Shown: piece after piece, positions 7,407 through 13,175 of the stretch
Position numbering within the stretch: the first letter of the stretch is position 1
Layout: every line of letters starts with the position of its first letter
Source of the DNA: Acidimicrobiia bacterium
GTDB taxonomy: Bacteria; Actinomycetota; Acidimicrobiia; Spongiisociales; ZC4RG35
Reading direction: 5' to 3'
Assembly (NCBI GenBank): GCA_009377735.1
Contig: WHTL01000079.1
Coordinates: 1 to 13,175 of the forward strand
DNA length: 13,175 nt
Position numbers and translations under genes: made by a program
The notes under the pieces: model-generated
What the model saw: the letters and a program-made list of their open reading frames with translations, nothing else
Told to the model about the DNA's origin: nothing
Database searches by the model: none

Positions 7407-7459
7407 ATGACAGCCCACCGCCGAATCGCCAATGGGCCGGAGCCTTGGATCATGACCAT
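7403..7459 (-). CDS. Short leader ORF overlapping nrdI start
   Basis: An 18-codon ORF (MVMIQGSGPLAIRRWAVI) begins at an ATG preceded by GAGGGAAAGAGGAACG, the best ribosome-binding site in the leader. Its TGA overlaps the nrdI ATG as ATGA. A longer in-frame version starts at 7531 (42 residues), with GGAG 9 bases upstream. The peptide resembles nothing I know. The likely role is to load ribosomes for nrdI by coupling, and so to be the point where the riboswitch acts on translation. It may not be a real gene; confidence rests on the ribosome-binding site and the exact stop/start overlap. Confidence 0.35.
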   Translation of the reverse strand: MVMIQGSGPLAIRRWAVI

Positions 7460-7460
7460 C

Positions 7461-7475
7461 GTTCCTCTTTCCCTC
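7461..7475 (-). promoter_or_regulatory. Ribosome-binding site of the leader ORF
   Basis: The minus-strand bases GAGGGAAAGAGGAAC just precede the ATG at 7459. They include AGAGG/AGGA at suitable spacing. nrdI itself lacks such a site, so this may serve nrdI through coupling. A pyrimidine run at 7503-7514 (minus strand TCCCTCCCTCCT) could pair with it. Confidence 0.45.
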
Positions 7476-7602
7476 GCGAACTCGATGTCGGGTCCTGGAA
7501 CCAGGAGGGAGGGATGGGCAAGGGGACGCATATACACCGTCTCCGAATCCACAGCCAATTCCCGCGAAGCTTCGGACCACGGGCACCCTTTGTGGTGACC
7601 CG

Positions 7603-7832
7603 GCGGATGGCAGGTCTTCGGACTCACGGGCGACCGGTCGAGGGCGGCACCTTCGCCGACCCGTGACCGGAGGTCTACCGGCCGTCGCTTCCCGGGTCTT
7701 CAACCCAGTGCTCTTACCTCCCTGGGGAGGTGACGGCTTTCGTTCCCGTTCACCGCTGCGGGGCAGTCCCGGATTTGCACCGGGTTCCCTCTTGCCTCTC
7801 CGACCCTCTCGGGGCGGGAGAACCATCAGCAA
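7603..7832 (-). ncRNA. Cobalamin (B12) riboswitch
   Basis: The minus strand holds a full cobalamin riboswitch. In order it shows a 5' GATGG that can pair with the 3' CCATC, then AGAGGGAACCCGGTGCAAAT, CCGGGACTGCCCCGCAGCGG (this conserved block is within 7750-7795), GGGAACGAAAGCCGTC, CACTGGG, GGGAAGCGACGGCC and finally the B12 box AGTCCGAAGACCTGCC (7609-7624). The conserved order and spacing leave little doubt. It lies between the promoter and nrdI, so B12 should turn off the nrdI-nrdE-nrdF-metE transcript. No terminator hairpin with a U-tract follows, so control is probably at translation start or through Rho. The natural ligand is likely adenosylcobalamin. Confidence 0.97.
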
Positions 7833-7836
7833 CGAG

Positions 7837-7866
7837 AATGTACCACATCGATGTAATTTCAGTCAA
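7837..7866 (-). promoter_or_regulatory. Promoter of the nrdIEF-metE operon
   Basis: Read on the minus strand, -35 TTGACT (7861-7866) and -10 TACATT (7837-7842) are separated by 18 bases. The predicted transcription start, near 7830, coincides with the first base of the cobalamin riboswitch. The spacer contains the perfect palindrome ACATCGATGT (7845-7854). Confidence 0.65.
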
Positions 7867-7873
7867 GTAATTC

Positions 7874-7889
7874 GTACGATATCTTGTGG
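7874..7889 (-). promoter_or_regulatory. NrdR box 2 (promoter-proximal)
   Basis: The minus-strand sequence CCACAAGATATCGTAC fits the NrdR consensus ACACWATATATWGTGT at nearly all of the strongly conserved positions, with a weaker right end. It starts exactly 31 bases from the other box, the three-turn spacing typical of paired NrdR sites, and lies 7 bases upstream of the -35 box. NrdR is a zinc/ATP-cone repressor that senses (d)ATP and controls ribonucleotide reductase genes. Confidence 0.65.
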
Positions 7890-7904
7890 TTGCGGCAAAG
7901 GACA

Positions 7905-7920
7905 CCGCAACATATTGTGG
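7905..7920 (-). promoter_or_regulatory. NrdR box 1 (promoter-distal)
   Basis: The minus-strand sequence CCACAATATGTTGCGG matches the NrdR consensus at the conserved C, A, A, T, T, G and G positions. It is the stronger of two tandem boxes upstream of the nrd promoter. Binding by an NrdR encoded elsewhere in the genome is inferred. Confidence 0.7.
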
Positions 7921-8097
7921 GTTCGTGAATCTTCGACCTGTCAGACCAGTTGGGGTGGTCCACCGAATTGCGACGGGTCTGATCCAACCCACTGGTTCAT
8001 CCTCGGTGAGGATCCATCACTCTCCGATGGGCGCGATGGCGGCCGACACTCCCGCCAGCACGGAGTTCCAACCCCAGAGTTGTCCACTCGGTGGGGC
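7921..8097. other. Spacer with inverted repeats between nrd control region and regulator gene
   Basis: This non-coding stretch lies downstream of the MarR/GbsR-like gene. It has TCAGACC (7941-7947) facing GGTCTGA (7976-7982), overlapping ACCAGT (7945-7950) facing ACTGGT (7991-7996), GGTGGTCCACC (about 7955-7965) and ATCCTC-GGT-GAGGAT (7999-8013). These could end the regulator transcript, but none has a U-tract. No ORF with a good start was found. Confidence 0.35.
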
Positions 8098-8649
8098 CTA
8101 GACGTCGGTGAGTCGGGAGCGGTGCCGTTGTGCGGCCTCCTCGACCAGGTCGTTCTTGCGAGAATGCCACTCGTCGACGATCTTGGGCAATGCCTCCATC
8201 ATGAAGTCGAAATAGGCCTCAGTTTGGAGCAGCCGACGACCACCACGTGTGTCGACCCCGATGAGGTCAACGCCTTCATCGACGACGGTCTGATACCGGC
8301 TCAAGAGCGGGGTTCGTTGCTGAGCTATAGCCGCCCACACGTCGTCGTCGTAGACCATGAAATGGTCGACTCGCGACCCCGGCTCTCTCCCCTTGTCGAT
8401 GAACCCGCCATCGACCAGGGCACGGGTCGCGCCCGAGATGGCGGCACGGCTTACCCCCAGCCCCTCGGCCAGCTCAGCGGCCGTGTAGCGGTCGGAGTCC
8501 TCGGCGAGTATGTAGGCGAAGACCCGGGCTGGCATCCGGTCCATCCCTGACTCCGCCAGGATCATTGCGAAACGCTCCACAAAACGGAGCAAAGCCTTGG
8601 TGTTATCCGGTTTTTCCTTGGTGGGATCGGGTTGTTGCTCGTTCGTCAT
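8098..8649 (-). CDS. MarR/GbsR-like winged-helix regulator
   Basis: This 183-residue protein has a winged helix in its first half: AELAEGLGVSRAAISGATRAL (about 58-78) is the helix-turn-helix, followed by a wing around GREPGSRVDHFMV. The N-terminal FVERFAMILAESGMDRMPARVFAYIL is typical of GbsR/MarR-like proteins that control adjacent ABC exporters. The C-terminal half is helical and charged and probably makes the dimer. The gene is divergent from the ABC exporter, with a palindrome between them, so it most likely represses the exporter and itself. I chose the ATG at 8649 because a promoter-like pair (TTGAAA, 17 bases, TAAGGT) ends 8 bases upstream, predicting a leaderless mRNA. A TTG at 8667 would add six residues but would overlap that -10 box. 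Confidence 0.85.
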   Translation of the reverse strand: MTNEQQPDPTKEKPDNTKALLRFVERFAMILAESGMDRMPARVFAYILAEDSDRYTAAELAEGLGVSRAAISGATRALVDGGFIDKGREPGSRVDHFMVYDDDVWAAIAQQRTPLLSRYQTVVDEGVDLIGVDTRGGRRLLQTEAYFDFMMEALPKIVDEWHSRKNDLVEEAAQRHRSRLTDV

Positions 8650-8657
8650 CTCCGCGT

Positions 8658-8686
8658 ACCTTACCAAGGGAGGTTCACTCTTTCAA
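8658..8686 (-). promoter_or_regulatory. Promoter of the MarR/GbsR-like gene
   Basis: The minus strand shows -35 TTGAAA (8681-8686), a 17-base spacer and -10 TAAGGT (8658-8663). The start codon follows 8 bases after the -10 box, so the mRNA would be leaderless or nearly so. Confidence 0.4.
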
Positions 8687-8691
8687 TACTC

Positions 8692-8707
8692 TTTACAAAT
8701 TTGTGAA
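8692..8707. promoter_or_regulatory. Palindromic operator between regulator and exporter genes
   Basis: TTTACAAATTTGTGAA has the perfect 10-base core ACAAATTTGT (8695-8704) and near-symmetric flanks. It overlaps the -35 box of the exporter promoter and lies next to the regulator promoter. It is the best candidate site for the divergent MarR/GbsR-like protein. Confidence 0.6.
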
Positions 8708-8720
8708 ACCGGTGTATGTT
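8692..8720 (+). promoter_or_regulatory. Promoter of the ABC exporter operon
   Basis: -35 TTTACA (8692-8697) and -10 TATGTT (8715-8720) are separated by 17 bases, followed by the ATG at 8730. The 9-base gap after the -10 box leaves at most a very short leader. The -35 box is part of the palindromic operator. Confidence 0.5.
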
Positions 8721-8729
8721 GTCGTGATC

Positions 8730-9644
8730 ATGACAAACGCCATCTCCATCGCCGATCTGGTCAAGAGCTACGGGACCACCGTCGCCATTGACGGTATCAA
8801 CCTCGACGTGACCACCGGCGAGGTCCACGGGTTCCTCGGACCCAACGGTGCCGGGAAGACCACCACGATCAGGGTATTGTTGGGACTACTCGCGGCAGAC
8901 TCGGGGCGGGTGGAGCTTCTCGGTGGTGACCCCTGGGACGACGCGGTCGAGTTGCATCGGCGGCTTGCCTATGTCCCCGGTGATGTGGAGTTGTGGCCCA
9001 ATCTCACCGGTGGAGAGGCTATCGACCTGCTGGCGCGTCTCCGTGGCGGCATCGACAAGACTCGTCGTGATCAGCTCCTTGAGCGTTTCGACCTCGACCC
9101 AACCAAGAAGGCCCGCACCTACTCGAAGGGCAATCGTCAGAAGGTGGCCCTGGTCGCCGCCCTCGCCTCCGAGGTGGAGCTTCTCCTCCTTGACGAGCCC
9201 ACCGCTGGTCTCGACCCTCTGATGGAACGGGTATTCCAGGAGTACATCTTCGAAGCCAAACAAAAAGGGACGACGGTGTTCCTCTCCAGTCACATCCTGG
9301 CGCAGGTGGAGAAGCTGTGTGACCGGGTGAGCATCATTCGTCAGGGCCAGGTGGTGGAGTCGGGGACCCTGCTGGAGTTGCGTCACCTGACCCGCACCAC
9401 CATCGAGGCGGACACATCCAATCCCGCCCAGGGTCTCGAGAGCTGGCCCGGGGTCCATCATGTCAGCATCGAGAACTCAAGGGTCCGGTTCTCCGTTGAT
9501 GGGGAGCATCTCGACGGCGCGGTGAAGCAACTCAGCCAGTTCGGGATCCGCAGTCTGGTGAGCCACCCACCCACCCTCGAGGAGCTCATGCTTCGGCACT
9601 ACGGGGATCAGGTCGAAGACGAGGTAGAGGTGATGGCCGAATGA
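8730..9644 (+). CDS. ABC exporter ATP-binding protein
   Basis: This 304-residue cytosolic ATPase powers the membrane protein encoded next to it. It has Walker A GPNGAGKTT (37-45), a Q-loop region YVPGDVELWPNLTG in which proline replaces the usual glutamine, the signature YSKGNRQK (131-138) in place of LSGGQ, Walker B LLLLDEPTAGLD (151-162) and the switch histidine H188 (SSH). The KGNRQK-type signature and a C-terminal extension of about 85 residues are usual in bacterial ABC-2 drug and antibiotic exporters. The ATG was chosen for its fit to the family and its promoter; upstream codons in frame are non-coding. The stop overlaps the permease start by 4 bases (ATGA), so the two are made together. 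The cargo is unknown; a hydrophobic antibiotic or lipid-like compound is a guess from the family. Confidence 0.93.
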   Translation: MTNAISIADLVKSYGTTVAIDGINLDVTTGEVHGFLGPNGAGKTTTIRVLLGLLAADSGRVELLGGDPWDDAVELHRRLAYVPGDVELWPNLTGGEAIDLLARLRGGIDKTRRDQLLERFDLDPTKKARTYSKGNRQKVALVAALASEVELLLLDEPTAGLDPLMERVFQEYIFEAKQKGTTVFLSSHILAQVEKLCDRVSIIRQGQVVESGTLLELRHLTRTTIEADTSNPAQGLESWPGVHHVSIENSRVRFSVDGEHLDGAVKQLSQFGIRSLVSHPPTLEELMLRHYGDQVEDEVEVMAE

Positions 9645-11239
9645 ACACCCTCACCGGCACCGGACGTCTCGTCCGGTTCATCATTCGTCGCGACCGGATC
9701 CGGCTCTCGGTGTGGATCCTTGCAACCGTGGGTCTCATGGCATCCTTCGCCGCCAGCTCCAAGGACCTCTACCCCACCCCCGAGTCCCTCCAAGCCCGCG
9801 GCACACTTATGGACAGCCCTCTGGGTGCCGCCTTTAGTGGACCCCGTATCGGTCTTGACAACTACACCTTCGGGGCAATGCTTAGCAACGAGTACGTGGG
9901 GTTCGTCGCGGTCGCCCTGGGTCTGATGAGTGTCTTCTTGGTGGTGCGCAACACCCGCGTGGAAGAGCAGACGGGTCGTTCCGAACTGGTGAGGGCCGCG
10001 GCGATCGGTCGACACGCTCCGGCGACGGCCGCTTTCACCGTGGTTGTCGGTGCCCAAATCGTCTTGGGGATCCTCATCGCCCTCATCCTCCCCGGTACCG
10101 GGCTCGATCTGTCCGTGACGGGCTCGTGGCTCTTCTCCGCCGCCATCGTGTCGGTAGGGATCGTCTTTGCCGGGGTGATGCTGGTTGTGGTGCAGATCGC
10201 CAGTCACTCCCGCACTGCGGTTGGGGTGGGCTCCTCCCTCGTCGGTCTCGCCTATGTCATAAGGGCCATGGGTGACGCCGCCGACAGCTCTCTCTCGATG
10301 CTTTCGCCCATCGGTTGGGTCCAGGCGACACGACCCTACGTTGAGGATGAGTGGTGGCCACTGCTTCTCTCCGTCGGCTTGTTGGTAATCCTCGTTGTAG
10401 GGGCGTTCGCTTTGAGCGCCCGACGCGACTTTGGTGAGGGTCTCCTTGCCGCCCGACCCGGAAATGCCGAGGCGAGTCCGTCGTTGACCACTCCCCTGGG
10501 TTTGGCGTGGCGACTGCAGCGGGGGCTCCTCGTTGGCTGGGGGATCGGTCTCCTCGCTCTGGGCGGCTCATATGGTGGATTCGTCTCGGAGATTCAGACG
10601 TTCGCCTCCCAGAATCCGATGATCGAGGAAGCCATGTCCGCCTTGGGGGGAGGGACTCTTGCCGAGTCGTGGGTGTCATTTCTCGGCATGTTCCAGATGG
10701 GGGTTGTCGCCTCGTATGCCGTCCAATCGACCCTCCGCCTCGGTAGTGAGGAAACCGAGCTCCACGCCGAGCACGTGCTTGCCACCCCGGTGGAGCGGTG
10801 GCGTTGGATGGGGATTCATATCCTCATCGCCTTGGTGGGTAGTGTCATACTGGCTCTGGCGGCCGGTCTCGGTTTTGGGCTCAGCGCCGGGGCCAGCAGC
10901 GGTGATTGGGCTTGGCTCGGTGACGGGATGATCGCCACGCTCTCCCATGTGCCCGCGGTGCTAGTCGTCGGCGCCGTCGCCGCAGCCCTATTTGGGCTTG
11001 GGACGCGTTTCACGTTCCTGGCCTGGGTGATGATCGCCATCGTCTGGTTGGGCTTGCTGGGTGTCGTGGTGGGTCTCCCCGAATGGATCGGCAACCTCTC
11101 CCCATTCGGCTACGAGGCGATGTTCCCGGCTCAGGATCTGGAATGGATTCCCCTCTTGGTCAATACTCTCATCGCGGTAGCCCTCATCGCCGTGGGCGTA
11201 TATGCCTACCAACAACGCGACATCCGCACCACCGGCTGA
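9641..11239 (+). CDS. ABC exporter permease, polyketide-antibiotic-exporter type
   Basis: This 532-residue integral membrane protein has about ten to twelve hydrophobic helices arranged as two similar halves. Each half opens with an arginine-rich cytosolic segment before its first helix (GRLVRFIIRRDRIRLSVWIL at the N-terminus, LAWRLQRGLLVGWGIGLLAL in the middle). Each half also has the pattern of a long extracellular loop followed by SNEYVGFVAVALGLMSVFLVV or LGMFQMGVVASYAVQSTL and a cytosolic stretch with an acidic motif (RVEEQTGRSELVRAAAIGR; GSEETELHAEHVLATPVERWRW). This double-length form matches the TnrB3-like putative exporters of polyketide antibiotics (COG3559). It partners the ATPase encoded just upstream, with a 4-base overlap. 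No terminator was seen after the stop. The substrate cannot be told from sequence. Confidence 0.88.
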   Translation: MNTLTGTGRLVRFIIRRDRIRLSVWILATVGLMASFAASSKDLYPTPESLQARGTLMDSPLGAAFSGPRIGLDNYTFGAMLSNEYVGFVAVALGLMSVFLVVRNTRVEEQTGRSELVRAAAIGRHAPATAAFTVVVGAQIVLGILIALILPGTGLDLSVTGSWLFSAAIVSVGIVFAGVMLVVVQIASHSRTAVGVGSSLVGLAYVIRAMGDAADSSLSMLSPIGWVQATRPYVEDEWWPLLLSVGLLVILVVGAFALSARRDFGEGLLAARPGNAEASPSLTTPLGLAWRLQRGLLVGWGIGLLALGGSYGGFVSEIQTFASQNPMIEEAMSALGGGTLAESWVSFLGMFQMGVVASYAVQSTLRLGSEETELHAEHVLATPVERWRWMGIHILIALVGSVILALAAGLGFGLSAGASSGDWAWLGDGMIATLSHVPAVLVVGAVAAALFGLGTRFTFLAWVMIAIVWLGLLGVVVGLPEWIGNLSPFGYEAMFPAQDLEWIPLLVNTLIAVALIAVGVYAYQQRDIRTTG

Positions 11240-11426
11240 TCCGACCAATACGAACCCAGGGCTGAAACGCACGCTAGACCCGACACCATCACGCGCTTGA
11301 CAATTGAAACCATGGGGTGTCTGCGTCCTTGCCATCGGTGCCGGTGAAAACCTAACTAGACAGAAACTTTATCCCCCAAGGGCCACCAAGACGTCTCGGC
11401 ACAACCCTCAGGGTTACCAACCCCAC
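11240..11426. other. Spacer between convergent genes, no gene seen
   Basis: This 187-base spacer separates the permease from the split-barrel gene. It holds a TTGACA at 11297-11302 without a matching -10 box, and a small inverted repeat AACCCT-C-AGGGTT at 11403-11415 close to the 3' end of the minus-strand gene. No intrinsic terminator, ORF or RNA gene is convincing. Confidence 0.4.
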
Positions 11427-11894
11427 TTACTGATCGATCGACCACGTCGTGGTGGTTGGGAGGGACACGTCGCCATAGCCGTTGCATCGAGCCCAACTCA
11501 GCCGAAGCTCAAACAGAACGTAGCGGTCGAGTGGCATGTAGCTTGCCGCGTCGGCCACTTCGGACCACAAGCCGGGGTCGTCCATTGGGAACCCACGGCC
11601 ACCGGCGAAGAACTCGCCTCCGGATCCCGCATTATCGGGTACGCCGTTGTGTAGAGCGAACCATCCCCGCTCCCGGAGATCCCGCCCCTTAGGGGAGGTC
11701 GGCTCCATGAAGAGGAACAGCCCGACTTCGTCGACGACCGGTGTCACCGGATGCACACGCGGCGCTCCCGACCGGCGAACCGTCGCCAGATACGCTGGTG
11801 CCGCCATCAACCGGTCTGCCCCGAATCGTGCCAGCTCCGGTTGGTGGGTGGCGAACTTTGCCCAGCTCGCCGTCGGAGTTTCTCGATCGATCAT
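11427..11894 (-). CDS. Pyridoxamine-phosphate-oxidase-like split-barrel protein
   Basis: This 155-residue protein has the fold of the PNPOx-like FMN/F420-binding split barrel. The N-terminal strand region reads APAYLATVRRSGAPRVHPVTPVV (32-54), the usual ATVR..G.PRVHPV opening, followed by GLFLFMEPTSPKGRDLRERG (58-77), where the KGRDLRERG segment commonly lines the cofactor phosphate. Members bind FMN, F420 or heme and reduce or trap diverse substrates; which applies here is not clear. Its ATG overlaps the stop of the UvrA-like gene by 4 bases (ATGA), so it is translated with that protein. The chemistry of the pair is unknown; a part in coping with small toxic molecules is inference. Confidence 0.8.
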   Translation of the reverse strand: MIDRETPTASWAKFATHQPELARFGADRLMAAPAYLATVRRSGAPRVHPVTPVVDEVGLFLFMEPTSPKGRDLRERGWFALHNGVPDNAGSGGEFFAGGRGFPMDDPGLWSEVADAASYMPLDRYVLFELRLSWARCNGYGDVSLPTTTTWSIDQ

Positions 11895-13175
11895 CCTTGG
11901 ACGTACTCGGCGAGGTGCTTGCCGGTGAGGGTGGAGCCGTCGGCGACGAGGTCGGCCGGGGAGCCCTCGAAGACGATGCGGCCACCGTCATGACCGGCGC
12001 CGGGACCGAGGTCGATGATCCAGTCGGCGTGGGCCATTACCCCCTGGTGGTGCTCGATCACAATCACCGACTTGCCGGACTCGACGAGACGGTCGAGGAG
12101 CCCGAGGAGTTGTTCCACGTCGGCGAGATGGAGACCGGTGGTGGGTTCGTCGAGGACGTAGGTGCCTCCCTTATCGGTCATGTGGGTGGCCAGCTTGAGT
12201 CTCTGCCGCTCCCCGCCGGAGAGGGTGCTCAGTGGCTGGCCAACGGCGAGATAGCCGAGACCGACGTCGACGAGATTCTCCAGGATTTTGTGGGCCTTCG
12301 GGATCTTCGCCTCCCCATCGGCGAAGAACTCGGCTGCCTCGGTGACAGGCATCTCCAGCACCTCGGCAATGTTGCGTCCCCCGAACTTGTACTCCAGGAC
12401 CGACGAATTGAACCTCTTCCCCTCACACTCCTCACAGGTGGTGGAGAAGGTCTCCATGTATCCCAGCTCGGTGTAGGTCACCCCGGCGCCGTTGCAGGCA
12501 GGGCAGGCGCCGTCGGAGTTGGAGCTAAAGAGACCGGGTTTGACATCGTTGGCCTTGGCGAATGCCTTGCGGATCGGGTCGAGGAGCCCGGTGTATGTCG
12601 CCGGGTTGCTCCTGCGAGATCCCTTGATTGGCGACTGGTCGACGAGGATGGCGTCGGCGTCGGCTGGGATGGAACCCTCGACCAGGGAACTCTTCCCCGA
12701 TCCGGCCACCCCGGTGATAACACAGAGGACACCAAGGGGGATGTCGACGTCGACATCCTGGAGGTTGTGGGTGTCGGCCCCACGGATCTCCAACATGCCG
12801 GTGGGCTCTCGGACCTCATCCTTGACTCTGGCCCGGTCGTCGAGATGACGGCCAGTGAGGGTGTCGCTCTTACGCAGCCCGTCGATGTCGCCCTCGAAGG
12901 AGATCGAGCCGCCTGCGGTCCCGGCGCCGGGACCGAGGTCGATGAGGTGATCTGCCACCTCCATCACCTCCGGATCGTGCTCCACCACGAGGACCGTGTT
13001 GCCCTTGTCCCGCAGACGCACCAACAGATCGTTCATCCGTTGCACGTCGTGAGGATGAAGGCCAATGGTGGGCTCATCGAATACATAGGTGACGTCGGTG
13101 AGCGACGACCCGAGATGACGGATCATCTTGGTGCGCTGTGCCTCACCACCGGAGAGAGTGCCGGCGGGCCGCTCA
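11891..13175 (-). CDS. UvrA-like tandem ABC ATPase, 5' end outside window
   Basis: Only the C-terminal 427 residues are in the window; the frame is open to the edge. They begin in the first ATPase domain with LSGGEAQRTK and Walker B YVFDEPTIGLHP. The second domain follows (numbered from the Met at 13126): Walker A GVAGSGKSS (139-147), a four-cysteine zinc module CPAC...CEEC (C208, C211, C231, C234), signature LSGGERQRL (302-310) and Walker B TYVLDEPTTGLH (322-333). Unlike canonical UvrA, the segment from the Walker A to DQSPI is very short (EGSIPADADAILVDQSPI), which marks the UvrA-like side family that includes drug-resistance proteins such as DrrC. It is therefore probably not the main excision-repair UvrA. 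It overlaps a split-barrel gene downstream. The missing N-terminus would show whether the UvrB-binding region is absent. Confidence 0.88.
   Translation of the reverse strand, partial: ERPAGTLSGGEAQRTKMIRHLGSSLTDVTYVFDEPTIGLHPHDVQRMNDLLVRLRDKGNTVLVVEHDPEVMEVADHLIDLGPGAGTAGGSISFEGDIDGLRKSDTLTGRHLDDRARVKDEVREPTGMLEIRGADTHNLQDVDVDIPLGVLCVITGVAGSGKSSLVEGSIPADADAILVDQSPIKGSRRSNPATYTGLLDPIRKAFAKANDVKPGLFSSNSDGACPACNGAGVTYTELGYMETFSTTCEECEGKRFNSSVLEYKFGGRNIAEVLEMPVTEAAEFFADGEAKIPKAHKILENLVDVGLGYLAVGQPLSTLSGGERQRLKLATHMTDKGGTYVLDEPTTGLHLADVEQLLGLLDRLVESGKSVIVIEHHQGVMAHADWIIDLGPGAGHDGGRIVFEGSPADLVADGSTLTGKHLAEYVQG

Noticed and set aside
8026..8097. In-frame open stretch after the stop of the MarR/GbsR-like gene, with WGWNSVLAGVSAAIAPIGE
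   Set aside because: It would need read-through of TAG, has no start of its own with a ribosome-binding site, and is only about 26 codons.
7886..8101. Plus-strand ORF of 71 codons over the NrdR boxes
   Set aside because: It begins inside the nrd control region, has no ribosome-binding site and no recognisable sequence features; the region is better explained as regulatory.
7663..8550. Long plus-strand ORF of 295 codons across riboswitch and regulator
   Set aside because: It runs antisense through the cobalamin riboswitch and the MarR/GbsR-like gene, a GC-rich shadow frame.
11297..11325. Plus-strand promoter starting at TTGACA (11297)
   Set aside because: The bases at the expected -10 position (TCTGCG) do not resemble a -10 box and no plus-strand gene follows.

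Overview
The window is GC-rich, gene-dense DNA that looks actinobacterial. GTG and TTG starts are common, at least two regulator genes seem to have no leader, tandem NrdR boxes are present, and the exporter is of a type common in actinobacteria. A group such as Acidimicrobiia would fit, but the sequence alone does not settle the rank.

Left part (1-1511): a divergent HxlR-type regulator (minus) faces a two-gene plus-strand unit, a DoxX-like membrane protein and a small three-helix membrane protein of unknown function. Inverted repeats lie between them. A 179-base, hairpin-rich spacer separates this unit from the convergent metE.

Centre (1512-7920, minus strand): this is the main feature, one regulated operon. 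Reading from the promoter it holds tandem NrdR boxes (7905-7920 and 7874-7889, 31 bases apart), a -35/-10 promoter (7861-7866 and 7837-7842), a complete cobalamin riboswitch (about 7603-7832), a short leader ORF whose stop overlaps the next start, then nrdI, nrdE, nrdF and metE. The genes replace the two classic B12-dependent reactions (class II ribonucleotide reductase and MetH) with B12-independent enzymes, so the layout predicts expression when cobalamin is scarce. NrdF is not an ordinary metal-dependent class Ib protein. Three of its four carboxylate metal ligands are changed, to Q118, S178 and K212, while D87, H121, H215 and Y125 remain. That is the QSK signature of class Ie, whose R2 is metal-free and uses a DOPA radical formed with NrdI. 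The operon therefore appears to make deoxyribonucleotides without B12 and without an R2 metal cofactor, and to make methionine without B12.

Right part (8098-11239): a MarR/GbsR-like regulator (minus) lies divergent from a two-gene ABC exporter (ATPase and a large permease, overlapping by 4 bases). A palindrome covering the exporter -35 box is the likely operator.

Right edge (11427-13175, minus strand): a UvrA-like double-ATPase protein, cut by the window edge, overlaps by 4 bases a small split-barrel flavin- or F420-binding protein. No tRNA, rRNA, CRISPR array or insertion sequence was seen.
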